64,000 nt of DNA from an uncultured Microbacteriaceae bacterium (lineage in GTDB: Bacteria; Actinomycetota; Actinomycetes; Actinomycetales; Microbacteriaceae), in the NCBI GenBank assembly GCA_903859205.1, contig CAIOLM010000034.1:62001-126000 (forward strand), read 5' to 3'. The notes below the pieces were generated by a model. It had not been told where the DNA came from. It did no database searches and saw nothing but the letters and a program-made list of their open reading frames with translations. The position numbers were made by a program, and so were the translations under genes. Shown here piece by piece: positions 52,790 to 61,687 of the stretch (its first letter is position 1; each line of letters starts with the position of its first letter).

Positions 52790-55681
52790 ATGGAGCCGAG
52801 AGTTGTTGCGATAGTTGTCGCCCGAGAAGATGGCGAGCATCTGGCTCGCACCCTTCGCGCTCTTGATGCTCAAACTCGCAGGCCTGACCTGATCATTGCC
52901 GTCGATAACGCGAGTAAGCCCAGCGCCGCCCAGACCCTGGGCACGCTGCGCGGGCAGACTCTCACGCTCGCCAACTCGGTGGGCTTCGGTGACGCGGTGC
53001 GCCGGGCCGTCGCAGAAATAGAGCCTGCGCCCGAGAATGGGTTCTTGTGGCTGCTCGCCCAAGACTCTGATCCTGCACCCGCGGCTCTGGCAACACTGTT
53101 GGGCGCCCTTGAGGTGAGCCCGTCGGTGGCAGTTGTCGGGCCCAAACAGATGGACTGGGAGCGCGGCGACTACATTCGCGAATTCGGTCAAACCTTGACG
53201 CGTTGGGGCCGCACAGTTTCACTCGTCGACGACGAACTCGACCAAGCCCAACACGATGCGCGCAGCGATGTCATGGCCGTCGGAGCCAACGGCATGCTCG
53301 TTCGTGAGCATGTCTGGCGCGAGTTGGGTGGCTTCGACCCTGGGCTCTCTGTGGCCGACGACGCACTCGATTTTTGTGTGCGCACGCGTTTGGCCGGTTA
53401 CCGCGTCGAGGTGGTTCCGGGTGCTCGGGTACGAACCGCCGCAGACGGCGTGATCGGCCCTGAGGGCGGCCACGATTTCCGTTCCAGCGTTCGCCGTGCC
53501 CGTCAGGTCCGCACGGCCGCCCTATACCGACGCCTGGCCTACACCCGCGGGCTCGGCCCACTGTGGCACTGGCTGGGACTCTTGCCCAACGCGCTCTGGC
53601 GCATTGTCGGTCTTCTTCTTGGCAAGAGGCCGAGTGCGGTTGGTCCCGAGCTCGGCGCGACCCTCGCGGTCATGTTCGACGGAATCTCACTCCGGCGTTC
53701 GCGCATAAACCTCAAGCGCACACGGACCGCGTCGTGGTCGAGTCTTGATTCGCTCCGGATGCCCTTTGCTGAAGTGCGTCGACGAAACGCCCTGGCCCGC
53801 GAGGCCCTGCGCATACGACTGCACGGTCACCAGGTGCCGATCTACTTCTTCGCCTCGGGTGGAGCCTGGGTCACGCTGGCTCTCACAATCGTTTCGCTCG
53901 TACTGATGTCGCCGCTGATTGGTGCGAGCGCAATTTCGGGTGGGGCCTTGTTACCCCTAGCAGCTGATGTCCCCAGTGCGTGGAGCCAGGTTGCCTTCGG
54001 CTGGCGCGCGGGCGCACTCGGCACCATCGCGCCGGCAGATCCGTTCACGTTTGTGACAGCGCTTCTCGCCACTCTTACCTGGTGGAATCCGACCTTCTCG
54101 CTCGTGGTGTTGTGGTTCCTTGCGATTCCGCTGGCTGGCCTCGGCGCGTGGATGTTTGCGACCCGCTTGAGCCCGCGCCCGGTAATTCGAGCATTCGTGG
54201 GGGTGGGTTACGGGCTCGCTCCAACCCTGCTTGTCGCGCTGTCGGATGGGCGACCGGGTGCCGTTCTGGCCCACGTCATGCTTCCTTGGCTGGCCTACGC
54301 AGCCTTGCGCGCTGTTCGGTCTTGGTCTGCCTCAGCTACGGCGGCTCTACTCTTCGCTGCTGTCGTGGCCTGTGCGCCATCTCTTGGCCCAGTGCTCATT
54401 CTGTTGTGGCTGGGGGCCGTCGCACTTACTGGCCGGTACGTCGCGCGGTTCCTTGCGATTCCCCTGCCAGCGATAGCTCTGTTCGCGCCCTTGGCGCTCT
54501 GGCAAGTGCTGTTCGGAAACCCGTTGTCGCTTTTGGCTGACCCTGGTGCCTCGGTTAGTGCTCGACTAGCACCGCATTGGCAGCTCGCTCTCGGTTTCCC
54601 CTCGCGGGGCCTCGGCGGTTGGATTGACCTCAGCGGAAGCGCCCCCGGCACGCTCAACACCGTCACCGTGGTTGTGGTGATTGTGCTCGTGGGAATCGTC
54701 GCCGCGCTTGCGGTGGCTGGTCTGTTCTCACCCACGCCCATTCGCGCTCAACTGGCTCTGCTTGTCGCGCTTCTCGGCCTCGTCAGCGCCGTAGCTGCTT
54801 CGTCACTCAGCGTTGCGTTCTTGGGCAGCGTTCCGGTTCCGTTGTGGCCGGGCTCCGCGCTGAGCGTCATGTGGCTCGCGCTGCTTGTGGGTGCGGCATC
54901 GGGCATGGCTGTGCTGCGCCGATTCTCGATCTACCCTGCGGTTGCCGGTCTCGTCGCCCTGGTCATCCTGGCGCTGCCCATGGCCATCGGTATGGTGCGC
55001 GCCACGGTTGTGGTGGCGCCTTCGAACGGACAAACACTTCCGGCGTACGTAGTCGCTCGAGCCCACACCGATCCGCAACTGGGCACACTGATCTTTACAG
55101 CTCAACCCAGTGGTGGTTTGGCTGCCACGTTAGAGCGCAACCTCGGAGCAACGCTCGACAATAGTTCCACGGCTGTGAGCACGGCAACGCGCATGAACTC
55201 AGGGGCGAACGACCTCGCCGTGCTGGTCGCAAACCTCGCGTCACTCAGCGGCAACGACTCGCGCGAGGCGCTGGCAGATCTCGGAATCGGATCCGTGCTG
55301 TTGGCTCCCGCACAGGCCACGGCCGGCACGACTCCCACGGTGGCTGCCACCGAGATGTCGGCTCGCGCCATGGTTGCTCTCGACGCCAACCCAAGTCTCG
55401 AATCCGTTGGCAAAACCGATTTCGGTCTGCTCTGGCGATTTGCCTCGCCCGACACGAACAAGAGCGCCGAGCTCACGCCCTCGAGTGCCACCGAGCCGTG
55501 GAGGGCGCTGATTCTCGGTGGGCAACTTCTCGTGTTGCTGCTGACACTCCTACTGGCAATTCCCACCGGCGTTCCGCAGGCAGATATTCGATCTCGCCGT
55601 AATCTGTCAGGGCTCGATGCCGAGCCTTCGGCCTATGAACCCGCCGACGCCTTGGTCGGAGGTGGCGATGAGCAAGAGTAA
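52790..55681 (+). CDS. membrane-bound GT2 family glycosyltransferase
   Basis: A 963-residue protein: an N-terminal cytosolic GT2 domain (about 1-270; VVAIVVAREDGEHLARTLRA, DNASKPS, LLAQDSDPAPAAL as acidic motif, VGANGMLVREHVWRELGGFDP) is followed by about twelve to fourteen helices (350-750), a large external region and a last helix near 905-930. Such proteins next to whiB2 are conserved in actinobacteria and likely build or export cell-wall glycan. The C-terminal end overlaps the DUF5719 gene by 14 nt, suggesting a complex of the two products. Confidence 0.85.
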   Translation: MEPRVVAIVVAREDGEHLARTLRALDAQTRRPDLIIAVDNASKPSAAQTLGTLRGQTLTLANSVGFGDAVRRAVAEIEPAPENGFLWLLAQDSDPAPAALATLLGALEVSPSVAVVGPKQMDWERGDYIREFGQTLTRWGRTVSLVDDELDQAQHDARSDVMAVGANGMLVREHVWRELGGFDPGLSVADDALDFCVRTRLAGYRVEVVPGARVRTAADGVIGPEGGHDFRSSVRRARQVRTAALYRRLAYTRGLGPLWHWLGLLPNALWRIVGLLLGKRPSAVGPELGATLAVMFDGISLRRSRINLKRTRTASWSSLDSLRMPFAEVRRRNALAREALRIRLHGHQVPIYFFASGGAWVTLALTIVSLVLMSPLIGASAISGGALLPLAADVPSAWSQVAFGWRAGALGTIAPADPFTFVTALLATLTWWNPTFSLVVLWFLAIPLAGLGAWMFATRLSPRPVIRAFVGVGYGLAPTLLVALSDGRPGAVLAHVMLPWLAYAALRAVRSWSASATAALLFAAVVACAPSLGPVLILLWLGAVALTGRYVARFLAIPLPAIALFAPLALWQVLFGNPLSLLADPGASVSARLAPHWQLALGFPSRGLGGWIDLSGSAPGTLNTVTVVVVIVLVGIVAALAVAGLFSPTPIRAQLALLVALLGLVSAVAASSLSVAFLGSVPVPLWPGSALSVMWLALLVGAASGMAVLRRFSIYPAVAGLVALVILALPMAIGMVRATVVVAPSNGQTLPAYVVARAHTDPQLGTLIFTAQPSGGLAATLERNLGATLDNSSTAVSTATRMNSGANDLAVLVANLASLSGNDSREALADLGIGSVLLAPAQATAGTTPTVAATEMSARAMVALDANPSLESVGKTDFGLLWRFASPDTNKSAELTPSSATEPWRALILGGQLLVLLLTLLLAIPTGVPQADIRSRRNLSGLDAEPSAYEPADALVGGGDEQE

Positions 55682-57230
55682 TCCAGTCCGCAGATCGTTG
55701 GTGAGTCTGGCCGGTGTTGGTGGCGCAGTGGTGGCTGCCGTTGTCGTGGCGCTCGCGGTGACCGTGCCGGTCCCTGCGCTCACTCTCGGGGCGGCATCCG
55801 TTTCGGTCGATCCGACGCCCGCCGCTCAAACCCGAATCTGCCCCGGCGGCTTGATCGACATCACGTCTCGCTCAGGTGACGCCACGGTGTTTCAGTCGTT
55901 TGCTGCCCCTGACATCACGGCGGATGCGCTTCGCACGAGCATCACGCAGACTCCCCTTCCCGCACCCGACAACGCCGCGACCAACCCCGACTTTGGCCCT
56001 CGGGTCCTGACCTCCGAGCCATCGCCAGACGTCAAAGCCCCGGCTCTGGCCGCCGGATCGCAGTCGCAGAGCACCGCGGCTGATTCCATTTCTGGGCTGG
56101 CCGCGACCGCCTGTTCTGAGGCATCCACCGACCAGTGGTTGGTCGGTGGCTCAACCGAGGTGGGGCGAAACACGCTTCTCCTGCTTTCCAATGCGCTTAA
56201 CGTCGATGCCACCGTTTCTCTAGAGATTTTCGGGGAGAAGGGTCGTGTTGAAGCACCCGGCATGACGGCTCTGCTGGTCAAGGCGAAGTCGCAACGCATC
56301 CTCTCGCTGGCGTCCTTTGCACCGGGTGTCGCAGATCCCGTGGTCCACGTGATGACTACCGGCGGTCAGGTGCTGGCGACCCTTCAGCAGACCGTGACCC
56401 GGGTGGTGACCCCCAGCGGGGTCGATCTGATTCAAGCGGGCGCGGCTCCGGCGACAACCCAGATCATTCCCGGTGTGGCACTGACCGGCATGGCCGGACA
56501 AGACAGCGAGGGTGGTGCTGTCACGAGCGACCTTGCTCCTGCCATTCGAGTTCTGCTGCCCGGTGCTCGCGACGCAGAGGTAACCGCCACGGTCATCTCG
56601 GCCACGACCAAGCCCACCGTTATCAAGGCCAAGTTCACGGCCGGTCAGGTGTTGCAGCTGCCCTTCCTTGGGGTAACCGACGGCATCTACACGGTGGTAG
56701 TAACTGCCGATGTTCCGCTCGTTGCGGGCGTGCGAACCATTCAAAGCCCGAACAATCCGATAGCGCCCGAAGCACCTGCATCCGTGACACCCTCTCCGTC
56801 GGCCAGCTCCACGGCGGCAGCGGCACCGGTTGGCGGGGTCGATGTCGGCGGGGACACTGCTGCACCGGCGTCCGCTGGGGCACCGACAGTGCCGGGCGGT
56901 GACTTTGCGTGGAATGCTTCGGCCCTGGCCTTGAGCGCTCAGACTCTGGTGGCGGTGCCCGCCGGCGGGCATCCAACTCTCACCCTGTTCAACCCGACCG
57001 CGACCGCCCAGACGGTTCGCTTCGGAGTGATCAACGGTTCCGCTGACTCCGTCGGTGTTCCTGCCGGTGGCTCGGTTGTAGTTTCGGTGGCGACCGCGGG
57101 CGTACTGAGCCTCACCGATGGGCTCGGGCTTTATGCCACCGTTACGCTGCGCGATGTTGGTCGCGGGGCAGCGTTCACTGTTCCACCAGCGAGCCGCCTG
57201 AGTTCGGCCATCACGGTTTACCCGCGCTAG
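55668..57230 (+). CDS. DUF5719 family secreted/membrane-anchored protein
   Basis: A 520-residue protein with a basic N-terminus and one helix (about 12-37), then an external, Ala/Thr/Pro-rich region. I call it DUF5719 from its place after the large glycosyltransferase and its repeated beta-sandwich-like segments; function is unknown. A low-complexity linker (about 370-420, Pro/Ala/Ser/Gly) divides two similar parts, one with GNTLLLSNALNVDATVSL-like and one with GHPTLTLFNPTATAQTV. The ATG at 55668 has GGAGG 5 nt upstream and overlaps the preceding gene by 14 nt. Confidence 0.75.
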   Translation: MSKSNPVRRSLVSLAGVGGAVVAAVVVALAVTVPVPALTLGAASVSVDPTPAAQTRICPGGLIDITSRSGDATVFQSFAAPDITADALRTSITQTPLPAPDNAATNPDFGPRVLTSEPSPDVKAPALAAGSQSQSTAADSISGLAATACSEASTDQWLVGGSTEVGRNTLLLLSNALNVDATVSLEIFGEKGRVEAPGMTALLVKAKSQRILSLASFAPGVADPVVHVMTTGGQVLATLQQTVTRVVTPSGVDLIQAGAAPATTQIIPGVALTGMAGQDSEGGAVTSDLAPAIRVLLPGARDAEVTATVISATTKPTVIKAKFTAGQVLQLPFLGVTDGIYTVVVTADVPLVAGVRTIQSPNNPIAPEAPASVTPSPSASSTAAAAPVGGVDVGGDTAAPASAGAPTVPGGDFAWNASALALSAQTLVAVPAGGHPTLTLFNPTATAQTVRFGVINGSADSVGVPAGGSVVVSVATAGVLSLTDGLGLYATVTLRDVGRGAAFTVPPASRLSSAITVYPR

Positions 57231-57267
57231 CCGGCGGGCAGAAGCAAGACCACAGCTGAACGAACGG

Positions 57268-57723
57268 CTAGTGACCGCGGCCCAGGCCTTCGGGGCCGAG
57301 CTCCCAGGGTTCTTTGCCCAGATACTCCGCCACGGCGTGAATCACCGCCGCCTCAATCGCCATCTGCCGGTGCAGATCGTCGTTACGGTGCAATCGACCC
57401 AGGCGCTGAATCGGGATGCGGTACAGCGTGATTCGCTGGTTCGCAACGTCCACAAACCAGCGGTTGACCTCACTCGAGGGCGAGGAGTGCGCCGGATTAC
57501 TCGCAATCTCGATATGCACGTCGGCAAGCTCGTTGGGCCACATCGACCGAAGATACTGAACGGTCTGGGCTACTACCGTGTAGAAATTTTCGATTCGGCT
57601 GTAGAGAATTGGGAGCAGCGGACCTGTCACGGCTGATCGCATACCGCGACCATGGCGGGAGCGGGCGCCTGAACGCGAGGGGGGACGGCCGAATGTCAGT
57701 CCCGAGTTTTCCGCGTCAGCCAT
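57268..57723 (-). CDS. metallopeptidase-like family protein with degenerate active site
   Basis: A 151-residue protein placed, as in other actinobacteria (Rv3259 in M. tuberculosis, from memory), between the whiB2 and manB genes; automated pipelines tend to call this group zincin-like metallopeptidases. The basic N-terminus (about 1-30) is followed by VTGPLLPILYSRIENFYTVV; the expected HExxH is not present: the helix reads IEAAVIHAVAEYLGKEP. It is therefore probably not a protease. It converges on DUF5719 and is divergent from DUF3499. Confidence 0.6.
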   Translation of the reverse strand: MADAENSGLTFGRPPSRSGARSRHGRGMRSAVTGPLLPILYSRIENFYTVVAQTVQYLRSMWPNELADVHIEIASNPAHSSPSSEVNRWFVDVANQRITLYRIPIQRLGRLHRNDDLHRQMAIEAAVIHAVAEYLGKEPWELGPEGLGRGH

Positions 57724-57756
57724 GGCTCCATGCTACGACTGTCGAGGCGGCTGAAG

Positions 57757-57762
57757 TAGCCT
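57757..57762 (+). promoter_or_regulatory. possible -10 TAGCCT upstream of DUF3499 gene
   Basis: TAGCCT is 8 nt before the ATG at 57771. Confidence 0.4.
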
Positions 57763-57770
57763 GAAACATC

Positions 57771-57977
57771 ATGACTAGACCGTGTTCGAAATCCGGATGC
57801 ACTCGCACGGCAGCGTTCACGCTCACCTACGACTACGAGGGTCGCGTTGCTGCGATCGGGCCGCTCTCGCCCTCGGTAGCGAGTGAGGGCTATGACTTGT
57901 GTGCCGAGCACGCCCGGAGCTTCAGTGCCCCCGGAGATTGGCGCGTGATTCGTCACTTAAGCTTGACGGGTGACTAA
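57771..57977 (+). CDS. DUF3499 family zinc-ribbon-like small protein
   Basis: A 68-residue protein with two cysteine pairs or pair-plus-His (RPCSKSGCTRTAAFTLTYDY and LCAEHARSF), as in DUF3499, found beside manB across actinobacteria (Rv3258c in M. tuberculosis, from memory). Likely binds zinc; function unknown. It overlaps manB by 8 nt. Confidence 0.85.
   Translation: MTRPCSKSGCTRTAAFTLTYDYEGRVAAIGPLSPSVASEGYDLCAEHARSFSAPGDWRVIRHLSLTGD
57958..57963 (+). promoter_or_regulatory. -10 hexamer TAAGCT, leaderless start of manB
   Basis: TAAGCT is 6 nt before the manB GTG, inside the end of the DUF3499 gene. Confidence 0.45.
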
Positions 57978-59394
57978 TTCTCAGGCGGATTCGCTGCGCG
58001 CAAGCGTCAAGGCTTACGACGTTCGCGGCGTCGTCGGCGAGACGCTGACCGACGAGATGGTTGAAGCACTCGGTGCAGGGTTTGTTGACGAGGTAAGTGG
58101 CGCAGGCTCCCGAGTCGTCATCGGACACGACATGCGTGACTCCTCCCCGACTTTTGCCCGGGCTTTTGCCCGTGGGGCCCAAGCGCGCGGGGCCAATGTG
58201 GTCAATCTCGGTCTCTGCTCGACCGATGAGACCTACTTCGCGTCTGGCTCGTGGCACGTTCCGGCAGCAATGTTCACGGCCAGCCACAATCCGGCCAAAT
58301 ACAACGGAATCAAGTTCTCGCGCGCGGGTGCTCAAGGCATCAGTCTCGACACGGGTCTTGCCGCGATCCGCGACCGCGCGATCGCCTTTCTCGATGGTGG
58401 AATTCCGGCAGTTGCCGCCCCAGGTTCATACACCGAGCATGATGTGCTGGCTGAGTACGCGGGCTACCTTCGCTCCCTGGTCGACCTGTCGAACATTCGC
58501 CCGATTCGTATCGTCGTGGATGCCGGCAACGGCATGGGCGGGCTGACCGTCCCCGCTGTTCTCGGAACTGTCGCCGGACTCGCGGCACTGCCAATCGAGA
58601 TTATTCCGATGTACTTCGAACTCGACGGCACGTTTCCCAACCATGAAGCCAACCCGCTCGAGCCCGCCAACCTGGTCGATCTTCAAAGAGCGGTTGCGCA
58701 GCACGCCGCCGACCTCGGGCTCGCCTTCGACGGCGATGCTGACCGCTGCTTCGTGGTCGACGAGCGAGGCGAGGCGGTCAATCCCTCGGCCGTGGCCGCA
58801 ATCGTCGCAGCCCGCGAAATCGCTCGCGCCAAACTCACCAGCCCGGGTGAAGAAATTGTGGTCATTCACAACCTCATCACCTCGAACATCGTCGCTGAGA
58901 CCATTCGCGCGCTCGGCGCGACCCCCGTGCGCACCAAGGTCGGACACTCGCTCATCAAAGATCAAATGGCCGCGACCGGCGCCGTCTTTGGCGGGGAACA
59001 CTCGGCACACTATTACTTCAAGAACTTCTGGGGCGCCGATAACGGAATGCTCGCAGCCATGCACGTTCTTGCCGAGTTCGGTTCGCAGCCTGAGCCGCTT
59101 TCGTCGCTCACCGCTCAGTACTCGCCGTACGCGCTCAGCGGGGAAATCAACTCGACGGTCGCTGATGTGGTCGCAGCCACCGCTCGCGTTCGCGCAGCCT
59201 TCGAAGCACGCGGCACGCTCGACGAGTTCGATGGGCTGACCATCACAGGAACCGTTGCCGCGGACGAACCGTTCTGGTGGTTCAGCGTTCGCCCCTCCAA
59301 CACCGAGCCGCTGTTGCGACTCAACGTAGAAGCTGCCGACGAGCCAACCATGGCTCGCGTTCGCGACGAAGTTCTTGCCCTTATTCGCGCCTAA
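57970..59394 (+). CDS. manB: phosphomannomutase/phosphoglucomutase
   Basis: A 474-residue alpha-D-phosphohexomutase converting mannose 6-phosphate to mannose 1-phosphate. Motifs: KAYDVRGVVGETLTDE, phosphoserine loop FTASHNPAKYNGIKFSRAG (about 98-116), metal loop LAFDGDADRCFVVDERG, sugar loop GGEHSAHYYFKNF and SVRPSNTEPLLRLNVEA at the C-terminus. With ManA and ManC it completes the GDP-mannose route. GTG start overlaps DUF3499 by 8 nt. Differs from the PmmB-like mutase at 27.8 kb in length and loop sequence. Confidence 0.94.
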   Translation: MTNSQADSLRASVKAYDVRGVVGETLTDEMVEALGAGFVDEVSGAGSRVVIGHDMRDSSPTFARAFARGAQARGANVVNLGLCSTDETYFASGSWHVPAAMFTASHNPAKYNGIKFSRAGAQGISLDTGLAAIRDRAIAFLDGGIPAVAAPGSYTEHDVLAEYAGYLRSLVDLSNIRPIRIVVDAGNGMGGLTVPAVLGTVAGLAALPIEIIPMYFELDGTFPNHEANPLEPANLVDLQRAVAQHAADLGLAFDGDADRCFVVDERGEAVNPSAVAAIVAAREIARAKLTSPGEEIVVIHNLITSNIVAETIRALGATPVRTKVGHSLIKDQMAATGAVFGGEHSAHYYFKNFWGADNGMLAAMHVLAEFGSQPEPLSSLTAQYSPYALSGEINSTVADVVAATARVRAAFEARGTLDEFDGLTITGTVAADEPFWWFSVRPSNTEPLLRLNVEAADEPTMARVRDEVLALIRA

Positions 59395-59418
59395 CTCACC
59401 CCGATAGAGACGACACCC

Positions 59419-60879
59419 ATGACCTCGTTTGATTTCAAAGTTGCTGACCTGTCCCTCGCCGAAGCCGGGCGCCACCAGATTCGACTGGCCGAGCACGAGA
59501 TGCCCGGCCTCATGGCACTGCGCGAAGAGTTCGCCTCGAGCCAGCCGCTCAAGGGCGCACGAGTGGCCGGCTCCCTGCACATGACAGTGCAGACTGCCGT
59601 TCTCATCGAGACTCTTGTAGCCCTAGGCGCTCAGGTGCGCTGGGCGAGTTGCAACATCTTCTCTACGCAAGACGACGCCGCAGCCGCCATCGTTGTTGGA
59701 TCGGGCACCCCCGACGCGCCGACAGGCAGCCCGGTCTTCGCGTGGAAAGGCGAATCGCTCGAAGAGTACTGGTGGTGCACTGACCGCATCTTCGACTGGA
59801 GTGCTGAGGCGACAGTTGCCGGGGCCTCGTGGATTGGTCCGAACATGATTCTCGACGACGGTGGCGATGCAACAATGCTCGTGCACAAGGGCCGCGAGTT
59901 TGAACTTGCCGGTCATGTGCCGGGCGTCGAGACAGCAGAGTCGGCCGAGTATGCAGTGGTTCTTCGTCTTCTTGCTCAGAGCGTTGCAGCCGCGCCCGGG
60001 CGTTTCACGGCCATCGCCGATGAGCTCATCGGCGTGACCGAAGAGACCACTACGGGCGTGCACCGCCTCTACGAATTCTTCGCTGCTGGTCAGCTGCTGT
60101 TCCCGGCCATCAATGTCAACGACTCGGTGACCAAGAGCAAGTTCGACAATAAGTACGGCATTCGACACTCGCTCCCAGACGGTCTCAACCGAGCGACCGA
60201 TGTTCTCATCGGTGGCAAGGTTGCCTTCGTGTGCGGATACGGCGATGTGGGCAAAGGCTCTGCCGAGGCGCTTCGCGGTCAGGGCGCGCGCGTTATCGTA
60301 AGCGAGATTGACCCCATCTGTGCCCTGCAGGCAGCCATGGACGGCTACCAGGTTGCCACCCTCGAGTCGGTTATCGATCAGATTGACATCCTGGTTACCG
60401 CGACCGGCAACAAGAACGTCGTGACCCTCGACCACCTGAAGGCCCTCAAGCACCAAGCCATCGTTGCAAACGTGGGTCACTTTGATAACGAGATTGACAT
60501 GGCTGGCCTTGAGTCACTGTCTGGAGCGGTGGCGATTGAAATTAAGCCGCAGGTGCACGAGTGGCGCATGCCCTCGGGTCGCAGCATCCTCGTGTTGAGC
60601 GAGGGACGTCTGATGAATTTGGGTAACGCCACTGGCCACCCCTCCTTCGTCATGAGTAACTCGTTCGCGAACCAGGTGCTCGCTCAGATTGAGCTGTTCA
60701 CTCGCACCGAGAACTACCCGGTCGGGGTCTACGTCTTGCCCAAGAACCTTGACGAAAAGGTCGCCCGGCTGCATCTCGGGGCTCTTGGCGTTGAGTTGAC
60801 CACGCTGTCACCAGACCAGGCGGCCTACATTGGTGTCGCGGTTGGTGGTCCGTACAAGGTTGACCACTACCGCTACTAG
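59419..60879 (+). CDS. ahcY: adenosylhomocysteinase
   Basis: A 486-residue S-adenosylhomocysteine hydrolase regenerating homocysteine and adenosine after methylation. Hallmarks: [43 protein letters not shown], the NAD-binding [15 protein letters not shown] and the terminal [22 protein letters not shown] with PYKVDHYRY. Length includes the actinobacterial/plant-type insert. Adenosine released can be used by adenosine deaminase encoded in the window. Its place upstream of mtrAB matches sahH in mycobacteria. Confidence 0.97.
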   Translation: MTSFDFKVADLSLAEAGRHQIRLAEHEMPGLMALREEFASSQPLKGARVAGSLHMTVQTAVLIETLVALGAQVRWASCNIFSTQDDAAAAIVVGSGTPDAPTGSPVFAWKGESLEEYWWCTDRIFDWSAEATVAGASWIGPNMILDDGGDATMLVHKGREFELAGHVPGVETAESAEYAVVLRLLAQSVAAAPGRFTAIADELIGVTEETTTGVHRLYEFFAAGQLLFPAINVNDSVTKSKFDNKYGIRHSLPDGLNRATDVLIGGKVAFVCGYGDVGKGSAEALRGQGARVIVSEIDPICALQAAMDGYQVATLESVIDQIDILVTATGNKNVVTLDHLKALKHQAIVANVGHFDNEIDMAGLESLSGAVAIEIKPQVHEWRMPSGRSILVLSEGRLMNLGNATGHPSFVMSNSFANQVLAQIELFTRTENYPVGVYVLPKNLDEKVARLHLGALGVELTTLSPDQAAYIGVAVGGPYKVDHYRY

Positions 60880-60924
60880 GGGCGCGCAGCTCGGTCGGCC
60901 TCTGCGGTGATTCAAGCCAAATTC

Positions 60925-60940
60925 CCCGGGAACTCCCGGG
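60925..60940 (+). terminator. hairpin after ahcY
   Basis: CCCGGG-AACT-CCCGGG forms a 6-bp GC stem about 45 nt after the ahcY stop. There is no T-run, so termination is uncertain. A TAGGGT at 60952-60957 might be the -10 of mtrA, with transcription start near 60963. Confidence 0.4.
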
Positions 60941-61001
60941 AGCGAACCGGCTAGGGTTGCAGTGACGCATTCGAAACCCTGAGCACAAACGCGAGGTGAT
61001 G

Positions 61002-61679
61002 ATGACCCCCACAATTCTTGTGGTCGAAGATGACCCGGGCGTTGCAACCATGGTTGGCATCATTCTGGCTGACGCTGGTTATTCCACGGTCATGTGTGAC
61101 AACGGCTCAGATGCGCTGGCCGCCTTCACCGCGGCAAGTCCCGATCTCGTATTGCTCGATGTCATGCTTCCCGGACTCAACGGCATCGAGGTGTGCACGC
61201 AAATTCGCGCGGTAAGTGGCACGCCAATCATCATGCTGACGGCAAAAGACAGCAGCGAAGACATCGTTTCGGGACTCGAGGCAGGCGCCGATGACTACTT
61301 GACGAAGCCGTTCGACGAGACGGTGCTGATTGCGCGCATCCGTGCGCGATTGCGCCCGATGACACCGGCATCCTCGTCGACGCTGACGATCGCTGACCTG
61401 ACGATTGACCTTGATGCGCACGAGGTGCGCCGAGGTTCACAGCCGATTTTGCTCACGCCGCTCGAGTTCAACTTGCTCGCGGCGCTCGCTGCCAAGCCGG
61501 CCCAAGTGTTCACTCGCGACATGCTCCTTGAAGAGGTCTGGGGCTACCACTACAAGGCAGACACTCGACTCGTGAATGTGCACGTGCAGCGTTTGCGTAG
61601 CAAAGTAGAGCACGACCCCGACAACCCACAGATTGTCGCCACAGTGCGTGGAATCGGTTATCGCGCCGGTTCGCTCTAA
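61002..61679 (+). CDS. mtrA: response regulator MtrA
   Basis: A 225-residue OmpR/PhoB-type regulator. Receiver domain (about 1-118): acidic pocket VVEDD, phosphorylated Asp53 in LVLLDVMLPGLNGIEVC, and Lys in DDYLTKPFD; winged-helix domain (about 130-225) with RGSQPILLTPLEFNLLAALA and VNVHVQRLRSKVEHDP. MtrA controls cell division and cell-wall genes in actinobacteria. Three start codons stand in tandem (60996 GTG, 60999 ATG, 61002 ATG); GAGG is 5 nt before the last. mtrB follows after 8 nt. Confidence 0.95.
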   Translation: MTPTILVVEDDPGVATMVGIILADAGYSTVMCDNGSDALAAFTAASPDLVLLDVMLPGLNGIEVCTQIRAVSGTPIIMLTAKDSSEDIVSGLEAGADDYLTKPFDETVLIARIRARLRPMTPASSSTLTIADLTIDLDAHEVRRGSQPILLTPLEFNLLAALAAKPAQVFTRDMLLEEVWGYHYKADTRLVNVHVQRLRSKVEHDPDNPQIVATVRGIGYRAGSL

Positions 61680-61687
61680 TTCCTCCC

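Noticed and set aside
58426-59580. 384-codon minus-strand frame opposite manB and the start of ahcY
   Set aside because: Runs through two genes with complete catalytic motifs; composition is that of a mirror frame.
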